DNA of 64,000 nt from RGIG9115 sp045128915 (GTDB lineage: Bacteria; Bacillota; Clostridia; UBA1381), in contig JBGVIT010000008.1 of NCBI GenBank assembly GCA_045128915.1, forward strand, positions 3,275 to 67,274, given 5' to 3'. Of this stretch, positions 33,108 through 40,837 are shown one piece after another. The notes beneath the pieces were generated by a model, which saw only the letters and a list, made by a program, of their open reading frames with translations, was not told the origin of the DNA and did not search any database. The translations under genes and the position numbers were made by a program. Position 1 is the first letter of the stretch. Every line of letters begins with the position of its first letter.

Positions 33108-33968
33108 ATGTTACCTGAAAATCATATCACAATAGAAAGCTTCAATACAATATATTATTTTGAGTTTGGGAAGAATTTTTCCCATCCCCCTGAAAAGCAT
33201 GATTCCTGGGAAATGGTATATGTAGATAAGGGTGAAATTATTGCAATAACTGATGGTGTAGGTTGCAGTATGGAGCAGGGGCAGGTCATATTTCATGAGC
33301 CAAACGAAATCCATGCCCATATATCAAATAAAGAAGTAGCAAATAATATGCTTGTGGTATCGTTTGAGTGCGACAGCAAGCATATGGAGTTTTTTAAAAA
33401 TAAAACTTTCACTCTTGACCGCACTTCAAAAACTCTTTTATCATTGTTCCTGAGCGAAGCAAGGGACGCCATGGGCAAAATCCCGGGCGACTATAATAAT
33501 AAATCAGAGCCGTGTTTTGATAATTCAAAGTTTGGAGCCGGACAGCTTATGAAATATCACTTTGCGGAGTTTTTAATAAAGCTTATCAGAATGGGTACGG
33601 AGCTTTCCAGTAACATTTCGCCCAATCATGAAAATAAGATTATGGCAAATAATTCCACAGCAGAGCTTGTTATGGAATTTCTGAACAGCCGAATTTACGG
33701 TGCAGCATCTTTGGATGATATTTGCAAGCAATTTTATATAGGAAAGACAAAGCTGAATGAAATATTCTGCGACTACGCAGGAATAAGTCCCATGAAATAT
33801 TATAACAATCTTAAAATAGACGAAGCAAAAAAGCTTATCCGAGAGGACAACTTTTCCATAAGCCAGATATCAGAGCTTCTTCATTATTCAGGAGTGCAGA
33901 ATTTTTCAAGAACATTCAAAAACTCCGTAGGCTTTTCCCCTGCGGAGTATAAGAAAAGTATTTTATAA
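33108..33968 (+). CDS. AraC-family regulator of the amino-sugar island
   Basis: The 286-residue regulator has an N-terminal cupin-type sensor (EKHDSWEMVYVDKGEIIAIT, QVIFHEPNEIHAH). The C-terminal AraC HTH pair is SLDDICKQFYIGKTKLNEIF, AGISPMKYYNNLKIDEAKKL, LHYSGVQNFSRTFKNSVGFSP. It is divergent from PIG-L/NagB-like and likely their activator. GGAGG lies before ATG at 33108. Confidence 0.92.
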   Translation: MLPENHITIESFNTIYYFEFGKNFSHPPEKHDSWEMVYVDKGEIIAITDGVGCSMEQGQVIFHEPNEIHAHISNKEVANNMLVVSFECDSKHMEFFKNKTFTLDRTSKTLLSLFLSEARDAMGKIPGDYNNKSEPCFDNSKFGAGQLMKYHFAEFLIKLIRMGTELSSNISPNHENKIMANNSTAELVMEFLNSRIYGAASLDDICKQFYIGKTKLNEIFCDYAGISPMKYYNNLKIDEAKKLIREDNFSISQISELLHYSGVQNFSRTFKNSVGFSPAEYKKSIL

Positions 33969-33970
33969 CA

Positions 33971-34003
33971 AAAAAACCGAAGCGTAAGCTTCGGTATTTT
34001 TTG
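33971..34003. terminator. bidirectional terminator between the AraC gene and gpmI
   Basis: AACCGAAGC (33975-33983) and GCTTCGGT (33988-33995) around GTAA with A-runs before and T-runs after. It serves both convergent genes. Confidence 0.88.
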
Positions 34004-35548
34004 TTATCTGTTGATTAGTGATTCACCTGACATCTCTGCAGGTTTTTCAAGTCCCATAAGGTCAAGCATTGTAGGACAAAGGTCTGCAAGCTTTCCTTTT
34101 TTAAGCTCAACATCGCCTGCGCCCATAACAATCAGGGGAACGGGATTTGTTGTGTGAGCTGTGAACACATCATTTGTATCAGGATCAACCATACAGTCAG
34201 CATTACCGTGGTCTGCAGTAATAAGGATTTGTGCGTCCTTTGCCATAAGTGCATCTACAACCTTGCCAAGACATTTATCAACTGCCTCTACAGCGGCCTT
34301 TGCTGCATCAAATACGCCTGTATGTCCAACCATGTCACAGTTTGCGAAGTTAAGGATAATGCAGTCATATTTATCTTCGTTTATAAGCTGAACACAAGCA
34401 TCTGCTACCTGATATGCGCTCATTTCAGGCTGCATATCATAAGTTGCAACTTTAGGTGACGGAATAAGCTTTCTGTCCTCGCCATCATATACATTTTCTA
34501 CACCGCCGTTAAAGAAGAATGTTACATGAGCGTATTTTTCAGTTTCAGCAATTCTAAGCTGCTTAAGTCCTTTCTTTGAAATATACTCGCCGAAAGTATT
34601 TGTAAGTGATTCAGGCTTGAATGCCACGTCAACGTTAGGCATAGAAGCATCATACTGTGTCATGCACACATAATAAAGGGGAAGAAGCTCACGCTTGAAG
34701 CCTGTAAATTCAGGATCAACAAGAGTTCTTGTGATTTCTCTTGCGCGGTCAGGACGGAAGTTGAAGAATACTACTGAATCGTTTGCAGAAATCTTACCTA
34801 CGGGCGCACCGTTTTTTGTAACAACTGCAGGAATAATGAATTCGTCGGTAATTGCTGCGCCGTTTTCGTCGAGAGTTTCGTAGGATTTGTTCATCATAGC
34901 CTGAACATCTTCGCACATTACTCCAAGATTTCTTACAGCCGCGTCATATGCTTTTTCAACTCTGTTCCAATTTGTATCTCTGTCCATGGCGTAGTATCTG
35001 CCCATTACGGTTGCAATCTCACCAACGCCTGCTTTATCAAGATATTCCTGAAGCTCTGCAAGGAAGCCCGCACCGCTTGTGGGAGAAACGTCACGTCCGT
35101 CCATGATACAATGGATATAAACCTTCTTAAGACCTGCAGTTTTTGCAAGGTCAATAAGTCCGAAAAGATGTTCAATATGGCTGTGTACACCGCCGTCGGA
35201 AAGCAGTCCCATAAAATGCAGGGCGCTGTCATTCTTCTTGCAGTTATCTATAGCCTTAATAAGAGCGGGGTTTTTGAAAAAGTCGCCGTCTTTAATTGAT
35301 TTTGTTATTCTTGTAAGCTCCTGATAAACTACTCTGCCGGCGCCGATGTTTGTGTGTCCTACTTCGGAGTTACCCATCTGTCCTTCGGGAAGACCTACGC
35401 TCATGCCGCTTGCATAGAGAATAGTATTGGGGTAATCGGCAAAATAAGAATCAATGTTTGGAGTATCAGCAGCTTTAATAGCGTTGCCTGTTACTGTATC
35501 ATTGATACCGTAGCCGTCAAGAATGATAAGAGCTATTGGTTTTTTCAT
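34004..35548 (-). CDS. gpmI: 2,3-bisphosphoglycerate-independent phosphoglycerate mutase
   Basis: The 514-residue manganese enzyme begins IALIILDGYGINDTVTGNAI. The catalytic Ser is in QMGNSEVGHTNIGAGRVVYQ, with the later metal ligands in NFANCDMVGHTG and ITADHGNADCM. It interconverts 3- and 2-phosphoglycerate in glycolysis. The start at 35548 with AGAGGAT is preferred; the frame upstream to 35647 runs over the tpiA-gpmI hairpin. Third gene of pgk-tpiA-gpmI. Confidence 0.97.
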   Translation of the reverse strand: MKKPIALIILDGYGINDTVTGNAIKAADTPNIDSYFADYPNTILYASGMSVGLPEGQMGNSEVGHTNIGAGRVVYQELTRITKSIKDGDFFKNPALIKAIDNCKKNDSALHFMGLLSDGGVHSHIEHLFGLIDLAKTAGLKKVYIHCIMDGRDVSPTSGAGFLAELQEYLDKAGVGEIATVMGRYYAMDRDTNWNRVEKAYDAAVRNLGVMCEDVQAMMNKSYETLDENGAAITDEFIIPAVVTKNGAPVGKISANDSVVFFNFRPDRAREITRTLVDPEFTGFKRELLPLYYVCMTQYDASMPNVDVAFKPESLTNTFGEYISKKGLKQLRIAETEKYAHVTFFFNGGVENVYDGEDRKLIPSPKVATYDMQPEMSAYQVADACVQLINEDKYDCIILNFANCDMVGHTGVFDAAKAAVEAVDKCLGKVVDALMAKDAQILITADHGNADCMVDPDTNDVFTAHTTNPVPLIVMGAGDVELKKGKLADLCPTMLDLMGLEKPAEMSGESLINR

Positions 35549-35585
35549 GCTTAAAAATCCTCTTTCTGTTTTTATAATGTTTGAA

Positions 35586-35614
35586 GAAGCTTGTTGCAAC
35601 ATACAACAAGCTTC
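35586..35614 (-). other. hairpin between tpiA and gpmI
   Basis: GAAGCTTGTTG and CAACAAGCTTC form an 11-bp perfect stem around a 7-base loop. No T-run on the minus strand, so a processing or stabilising hairpin is more likely than a terminator. Confidence 0.6.
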
Positions 35615-35630
35615 ACCCATTTTAATATAA

Positions 35631-36383
35631 TTATTTTGCTGCTGCAACTATTGTAGCGAAGTCTGCAGACTTGAGTGATGCTCCGCCAATAAGTCCACCG
35701 TCGATGTTTGCTTTTGCAAGAAGACCTGCACAGTTAGCAGCGTTCATTGAGCCGCCGTACTGAATTGTGATTTCCTTTGCAGTTTCAGCGTCATAAAGAG
35801 CTGCAAGCACGTTTCTGATAGCGCCGCAAACTTCTTCAGCCTGATCGTCAGTAGCAGTCTTGCCTGTTCCGATTGCCCAGATAGGCTCGTATGCAACAAC
35901 AACTTTCTTTGCGTCGTCTGCTGCAATGTTTGCAAATGCTTTCTTAATCTGGATTGTGATTAAGTCCATTGTAATTCCTGCTTCTCTCTGCTCAAGGCTT
36001 TCACCGCAGCAAACAATAGGAATAAGACCTTTTTCAAGAGCCTTCTTTGTTTTGAGGTTAACAGTTTCATCTGTTTCGTTGTTGTATTCACGTCTTTCGC
36101 TGTGACCGATGATAACGTAGTCAACACCGAGGTCAACAAGCATATCAGCGCTTACTTCGCCTGTGAAAGCACCCTTATCTTCAAAGTGAAGATTTTCAGC
36201 GCCGATTTTAACGTGTGTGCCGCTTGCTGCTCTTACAGCTTCGCTGAGATTAACGTAAGGTGTGCAGCAAACAACCTCGCAAGCTGCGCCCTTTGTAGCT
36301 TCTACAACTTCCTTAACATAGTCATATGTTTCAGAAGGAAGCTTGTTCATTTTCCAGTTACCTGCAATAATATACTTTCCCAT
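35631..36383 (-). CDS. tpiA: triosephosphate isomerase
   Basis: The 250-residue TIM barrel starts YIIAGNWKMNKLPSE (catalytic Lys) and has VIIGHSERREYNNE (catalytic His) and AYEPIWAIGTGKTAT (catalytic Glu and loop 6). GGLIGGASL closes the phosphate site. AAAAGGAGAT precedes ATG at 36383. It is separated from pgk by a dispersed repeat. Confidence 0.97.
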   Translation of the reverse strand: MGKYIIAGNWKMNKLPSETYDYVKEVVEATKGAACEVVCCTPYVNLSEAVRAASGTHVKIGAENLHFEDKGAFTGEVSADMLVDLGVDYVIIGHSERREYNNETDETVNLKTKKALEKGLIPIVCCGESLEQREAGITMDLITIQIKKAFANIAADDAKKVVVAYEPIWAIGTGKTATDDQAEEVCGAIRNVLAALYDAETAKEITIQYGGSMNAANCAGLLAKANIDGGLIGGASLKSADFATIVAAAK

Positions 36384-36411
36384 CTTTATATCTCCTTTTC
36401 GTGTTTGTAGT

Positions 36412-36569
36412 AGGATTCATAAAAATGCACAGATCATTCAACGAATTGCCGTTGAATTACGAACGTAACTCACCGCTCGGCGTATAAACATACGCCTTCG
36501 GGAATAAACAATGCGGATAAACCGCATTGTTTTTCGTTCCGTCCGTTCTGCACTATTTTTCTGAATCCT
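36412..36569 (-). repeat. dispersed hairpin repeat, copy A, with imperfect terminal inverted repeats
   Basis: The ends AGGATTCATAAAAATGCACA (left) and, on the other strand, AGGATTCAGAAAAATAGTGC (right) are an imperfect terminal inverted repeat. Inside are two hairpins: AACAATGCGG/CCGCATTGTT and GGCGTA/TACGCC. Copy B (63783-63905) shows the same order with compensating base changes in both stems. The element sits between pgk and tpiA without breaking either gene. Confidence 0.75.
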
Positions 36570-36594
36570 TCAAAATTGCATAAATCAATATCTA

Positions 36595-37791
36595 TTATTT
36601 ATCTCCGATTGCTACGATGCCGGGGAGGTCCTTGCCTTCGAGGAATTCCATTGAAGCACCGCCGCCTGTTGAGATGTGGCTCATCTTGCTTCCGAGACCT
36701 GCCTGGTTAACAGCTGCAACGCTGTCGCCGCCGCCGATGATTGTTGTAGCATCAATGTCAGCAAGAACCTTAGCGATTGCATTTGTTCCCTTAGCGAAGT
36801 TAGGCATTTCAAATACGCCCATAGGTCCGTTCCATACAACAGTCTTTGCTTCCTTAACAGCTTCTGAGAAAAGCTCGATTGTCTTAGGACCAATATCAAG
36901 TCCCTGCCAGCCGTCCTCAATTCCGCCTTCGGGAACTATCTTTGATTCAGCATTGTTGTCGAAATCCTTTGCAACTACTGTATCAACGGGGATAAGGAGC
37001 TTAACGCCCTTATTAGCAGCCTTTTCCATCATTTCCTTAGCATAGTCGATGTAGTCGCTTTCCAAAAGTGAATCACCAACGCCCATGCCCTTAGCAGCCA
37101 TGAATGTATAAGCCATACCGCCGCCGATTATAAGTGTGTCAACCTTTTCAAGAAGGTTGTTGATTACTGAAATTTTACTTGAAACCTTTGAACCGCCGAG
37201 GATTGCAACGAGAGGTCTTACGGGATCATTAACAGCATTTCCGAGGAAGTCAATTTCCTTTTTGATAAGGTAACCGCAAGCAGCTGTCTTGATATACTGT
37301 GTAACACCAACGTTTGAGCAGTGAGCTCTGTGAGCTGTACCGAATGCATCGTTAACAAATACTTCTGCAAGTGAAGCAAGCTCCTGACTGAACTCGTCAA
37401 CGTTCTTTGTTTCTTCTTTTCTGTATCTTGTGTTCTGGAGAAGAACAACATCGCCTTCGTTCATATTAGCAACAGCAGCCTTTGCATTTTCGCCTACTAC
37501 GTTATCATCAGCAGCAAATACTACTTCCTTGCCAAGCTTGTCTGACAAGCTCTTTGCAACGGGTGCAAGTGAAAGTGTGGGAACAGGCTCGCCCTTGGGC
37601 TTACCCATATGTGAGCAAAGAATAACCTTTGCGCCTTTTTCTATAAGATACTTGATTGTGGGGAGAGCACCGACAATTCTGTTTTCGTCTGTGATATTGC
37701 CGTTCTCGTCAAGGGGTACGTTAAAGTCGCATCTGACTAAAACTTTCTTACCTGCTACATCAATGTCTTCAACTGTGAGCTTATTAAACAT
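36595..37791 (-). CDS. pgk: phosphoglycerate kinase
   Basis: The 398-residue enzyme begins KLTVEDIDVAGKKVLVRCDF and contains DFNVPLDENGNITDENRI, CSHMGKPKG, FVNDAFGTAHRAHCS and the C-terminal GGGDSVAAVN and ISTGGGASMEFLEG. It makes ATP in glycolysis. ATG at 37791 follows GGAGGAAA. gapA, the usual neighbour upstream, is not present; pgk has its own promoter at 37873-37901. Confidence 0.97.
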   Translation of the reverse strand: MFNKLTVEDIDVAGKKVLVRCDFNVPLDENGNITDENRIVGALPTIKYLIEKGAKVILCSHMGKPKGEPVPTLSLAPVAKSLSDKLGKEVVFAADDNVVGENAKAAVANMNEGDVVLLQNTRYRKEETKNVDEFSQELASLAEVFVNDAFGTAHRAHCSNVGVTQYIKTAACGYLIKKEIDFLGNAVNDPVRPLVAILGGSKVSSKISVINNLLEKVDTLIIGGGMAYTFMAAKGMGVGDSLLESDYIDYAKEMMEKAANKGVKLLIPVDTVVAKDFDNNAESKIVPEGGIEDGWQGLDIGPKTIELFSEAVKEAKTVVWNGPMGVFEMPNFAKGTNAIAKVLADIDATTIIGGGDSVAAVNQAGLGSKMSHISTGGGASMEFLEGKDLPGIVAIGDK

Positions 37792-37872
37792 TTCTTTTCC
37801 TCCATTCCCGTATCCGTAGGATACAGAGCTATTTTTTTGAGCACCGCTGAGCGCCGTACTCTTACATATTAT

Positions 37873-37901
37873 ATTGTACAGCAAACTGACTGTTTTTTCA
37901 A
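37873..37901 (-). promoter_or_regulatory. promoter of pgk-tpiA-gpmI
   Basis: On the minus strand TTGAAA (37901-37896) and TACAAT (37878-37873) have a 17-base spacer. Confidence 0.75.
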
Positions 37902-37990
37902 GAGATTTTTAATATTTCTGCGAACTAAATTTGAAATAGTTTTTGTCATTTTTTTGTCAATTATGCACTATTTTGGATATACATGGAACA

Positions 37991-38016
37991 GACCGCGAGA
38001 TTCGGTCGCTTTTTTG
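37991..38016 (+). terminator. short terminator-like hairpin upstream of the ABC operon
   Basis: GACCG (37991-37995) and CGGTC (38003-38007) followed by GCTTTTTT. The stem is only 5 bp. With no plus-strand gene before it, it may end a short leader or insulate the operon. Confidence 0.45.
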
Positions 38017-38118
38017 TACTAAAGTGCTAAAATGATGCAGTATTAAATTACGGCGTATTATACATAATGCAAGAATAAAAAAAATCAGGTTGACTTTAGC
38101 ATACTAAAGTGTTAAAAT
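38017..38118 (+). promoter_or_regulatory. ABC operon promoter with TrpR-like palindromic operator and a partial second copy
   Basis: TTGACT (38090-38095) and TAAAAT (38113-38118) have a 17-base spacer. The spacer holds the perfect palindrome ACTTTAG-CATA-CTAAAGT (38093-38110). The stretch TACTAAAGTGTTAAAATG (38102-38119) is repeated as TACTAAAGTGCTAAAATG at 38017-38034 with one mismatch. A TrpR/YerC-type regulator is encoded later in the operon, so autoregulation is a natural reading; it is not shown by the sequence. Confidence 0.7.
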
Positions 38119-38158
38119 GTAACCATAATAATTCGTTTTACGAAAGGAAGTAATTAAA

Positions 38159-38941
38159 ATGAAAAAGTTTTTATCACTTATTATGGCAGGTATGATGGCA
38201 GTAGCTATGACAGCTTGTTCAGCTCCTCAGGAAACTGCAGATTCAGATATGGATTATGTAGCAGCTAACGGCAAAATGGTTATAGGCTATACAATTTATG
38301 AACCCATGAACTACGAAGAAAACGGTGAGCTTACAGGCTTTGATACAGAATTTGCAAAAGCTGTTTGTGAAAAGCTTGGTGTTGAACCTGAATTCGTAGT
38401 AATCGATTGGGACAATAAGTTCCTTGAATTGGAATCAAAGAGCATTGACTGTATCTGGAACGGTATGACAATTACAGAAGAAGCAAAGCTCAACGCATCA
38501 GTATCTGATCCATACGTTAAGAACGCTCAGGTAGTTGTAGCAAAGAAGGAAAAGGCAGCAGAGCTTACATCAGTTGAAAGCCTTAAGGGACTCAGCTTCG
38601 CAGCAGAAGCAGGTTCAGCAGGCGAAGCTGCAATCAAGGACAGCGGACTTGATGAAAAGTATGTAGCAGTTGCAGCTCAGACTGATGCACTTCTTGAAGT
38701 TATGAGCGGTTCAGCAGATGCATGTGTAATCGACATCACAATGGCTAACGCTATGACAGGCGAAGGAACAAGCTATGCAACACTCGATAGCGCACTTGAG
38801 CTTACAACAGAAGAATACGGTATTGCATTCAGAAAAGATTCAGACATCACAGCAAAGGTTAATGCAATCATGGATGAGCTTACAAGCGACGGAACACTTC
38901 CTGAACTTGCTAAGAAGTACAGCCTTACACTTGCTGAATAA
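38159..38941 (+). CDS. polar amino-acid ABC transporter substrate-binding lipoprotein
   Basis: The 260-residue protein has a lipoprotein signal (MKKFLSLIMAGMMAVAMTAC, with the lipidated Cys at residue 20) and the SBP family 3 domain: NYEENGELTGFDTEFAKAVC, IWNGMTITEEAKLNAS and VESLKGLSFAAEAGSAGEAA. It would be anchored outside the membrane and deliver an amino acid to the permease. A hairpin after the stop (38963-38994) probably protects the abundant first cistron. Substrate unknown. Confidence 0.92.
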   Translation: MKKFLSLIMAGMMAVAMTACSAPQETADSDMDYVAANGKMVIGYTIYEPMNYEENGELTGFDTEFAKAVCEKLGVEPEFVVIDWDNKFLELESKSIDCIWNGMTITEEAKLNASVSDPYVKNAQVVVAKKEKAAELTSVESLKGLSFAAEAGSAGEAAIKDSGLDEKYVAVAAQTDALLEVMSGSADACVIDITMANAMTGEGTSYATLDSALELTTEEYGIAFRKDSDITAKVNAIMDELTSDGTLPELAKKYSLTLAE

Positions 38942-38962
38942 TTTACGGATATAATGCTTTAT

Positions 38963-38994
38963 AAAGGGACTGTTGCAATAGCGACAGCCCCTTT
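38963..38994 (+). other. hairpin between binding-protein and permease genes
   Basis: AAAGGGACTGT pairs with ACAGCCCCTTT over 10 positions with one mismatch, around TGCAATAGCG. Such stems are typical 3' stabilisers or partial terminators after binding-protein genes. Confidence 0.65.
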
Positions 38995-39018
38995 GTGCGA
39001 CTTTTAGGAGAGGTATAT

Positions 39019-39729
39019 ATGGTATCTTTTGCAGAGGTAAACCTCAGCTTATTGCAGGGGTTTGGAACAACTCTTAAAATATTTGCTTTGACGCTTTTGT
39101 TTGCTCTACCCCTGGGCCTTATAATAAGCTTTGGTTCTATGAGCAAGCTAAAACCGCTCAAATGGTTTATAAGAGGATTTATATGGATTATAAGAGGAAC
39201 ACCTCTTATGCTTCAGCTTATAGTTATATATTACGGTCCCGGTCTTCTTGGCAACATGGCTGAACGTGCCATATCCTCAGGCAGCGTGAATTCTGTCATC
39301 GGTTGGATTGCAACGTGGACTGTCCCTGAACGCTTCTTTGCGGTGATACTTGCATTTGTAATAAACTATGCATGTTATTTTTCCGAAATTTACAGAGGCG
39401 GAATAGAAAGCATTTCCAGAGGACAGTACGAGGCAGGTCAGGTGCTTGGAATGACAAAGGTACAGGTGTTTTTCAAGGTAGTGCTTCTGCAGGTTATCAA
39501 AAGAATTGTACCACCTATGAGTAATGAAATTATAACTCTTGTAAAGGACACTTCTCTTGCAAGAATTATAATGGTTTATGAAATCATATGGAATGCACAG
39601 AAGTTTATCAAAAGTGACGGATTGTTGTGGCCGCTGTTCTATACGGCAGTTTTCTACCTTATATTCTGCGGTGTGCTGACTATTCTTTTCGGATATATCG
39701 AAAAGAAGCTCAGCTATTTCAGAAGCTGA
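39019..39729 (+). CDS. amino-acid ABC transporter permease
   Basis: The 236-residue membrane protein of the HisM/GlnP type has about five hydrophobic segments. IRGTPLMLQLIVIYYG lies before the conserved EAA loop SISRGQYEAGQVLGMTKVQV, and VPPMSNEIITLVKDTSLARI follows. ATG at 39019 follows GGAGAGG. It forms the channel with the ATPase encoded 18 bases downstream. Confidence 0.93.
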   Translation: MVSFAEVNLSLLQGFGTTLKIFALTLLFALPLGLIISFGSMSKLKPLKWFIRGFIWIIRGTPLMLQLIVIYYGPGLLGNMAERAISSGSVNSVIGWIATWTVPERFFAVILAFVINYACYFSEIYRGGIESISRGQYEAGQVLGMTKVQVFFKVVLLQVIKRIVPPMSNEIITLVKDTSLARIIMVYEIIWNAQKFIKSDGLLWPLFYTAVFYLIFCGVLTILFGYIEKKLSYFRS

Positions 39730-39747
39730 TATGGAGGTTGAAGAGAA

Positions 39748-40533
39748 TTGTCTATTTTAGAAGTAAAAGATTTATATAAAAACTTTGGAAGTTTTCAGGT
39801 TCTCAAAGGCATAAACTTTTCCATGAATCAGGGAGAGGTAGTGTCAGTAATCGGCTCTTCCGGAAGCGGTAAAACCACATTGCTAAGATGTATAAATTTT
39901 CTTGAAAAAGCTGACAAAGGTCAGATTCTTGTAGATGGTGAAGTAATATTCGATGCTGCTAACAAGGAAAAGCTCAGCCCAAAAGCAATCCGCAAAAATC
40001 AGCTTAATTTCGGCTTGGTTTTTCAGTCCTTCAACCTTTTCCCGCAATACAGCGTGCTTGAAAATGTAACTCTTGCACCAATGCTTATAGCAAAGGAAAG
40101 ACCGGACTATAAGGAGCACCGTCACGAAATCCACGAACAAATAAAACAAGAAGCCGTAGCACTTCTTACCCGAGTAGGACTCAGAGAGAAGCTTGCAAGC
40201 TATCCCTGCGAGTTGTCAGGCGGTCAGCAGCAGAGAGTTTCCATTGCAAGAGCGCTTGCAATGAAGCCTAAAATTCTGTTCTTTGACGAGCCTACCTCGG
40301 CTCTTGATCCGGAGCTTACGGGAGAAATCTTAAAGGTAATAAAAGACCTTTCTACCCAGAACATTACAATGGTTATTGTAACTCATGAAATAGAATTTGC
40401 AGAGCACGTGTCCGACCGGATTATATTCATGGACGGCGGTGTGGTAGTAGAGGAAGGAACGCCCCAGCAGGTAATCCAGAATCCTCAGAACGACAGAACC
40501 AAAGCTTTTCTTAACAAGCTTATTGAAAGGTGA
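39748..40533 (+). CDS. amino-acid ABC transporter ATP-binding protein
   Basis: The 261-residue ATPase has Walker A GSSGSGKTTLLRC, Q-loop NFGLVFQSFNLFPQYSVL, signature LSGGQQQRVSIARAL, Walker B ILFFDEPTSALDPEL and the H-loop THEIEFA, like GlnQ/HisP. The start is TTG at 39748 with GGAGG 10 bases upstream. The stop overlaps the region just before the TrpR-like gene. Confidence 0.95.
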   Translation: MSILEVKDLYKNFGSFQVLKGINFSMNQGEVVSVIGSSGSGKTTLLRCINFLEKADKGQILVDGEVIFDAANKEKLSPKAIRKNQLNFGLVFQSFNLFPQYSVLENVTLAPMLIAKERPDYKEHRHEIHEQIKQEAVALLTRVGLREKLASYPCELSGGQQQRVSIARALAMKPKILFFDEPTSALDPELTGEILKVIKDLSTQNITMVIVTHEIEFAEHVSDRIIFMDGGVVVEEGTPQQVIQNPQNDRTKAFLNKLIER

Positions 40534-40538
40534 TAAAT

Positions 40539-40820
40539 ATGACTGTAAAAAAAGAAGATACAAAAAGACTTTTTGAAGCCATTCTTTCCCTTAAAAACAT
40601 TGATGAGTGCAGCAAGTTTTTTGATGACATATGCACCATTAAGGAAGTGCAGTCAATGGCTCAGCGCCTTGAAGTTGCGAAGCTTCTGAGGCAGAAGAAA
40701 ACCTTTGCGGAAATAGTAAATGCAACCGGAGCGTCAACAGCAACCATTTCCCGCGTAAACAGATGCCTTATGTACGGAGCAGGAGGCTACAATACGGTTC
40801 TCGACTCAATAAAAGATTGA
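40539..40820 (+). CDS. TrpR/YerC/YecD-family transcriptional regulator
   Basis: This 93-residue all-helical protein matches the Firmicute YerC group of the Trp repressor superfamily: DDICTIKEVQSMAQRLEVAK, LLRQKKTFAEIVNATGASTA and TISRVNRCLMYGAGGY, the last being the HTH recognition part. ATG at 40539, 5 bases after the ATPase stop, is preferred to GTG 40530. Being in the transporter operon it probably senses the transported amino acid or a relative. The 38093-38110 palindrome is a candidate operator. Confidence 0.88.
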   Translation: MTVKKEDTKRLFEAILSLKNIDECSKFFDDICTIKEVQSMAQRLEVAKLLRQKKTFAEIVNATGASTATISRVNRCLMYGAGGYNTVLDSIKD

Positions 40821-40837
40821 TAATGGAGGTCAAGGCT

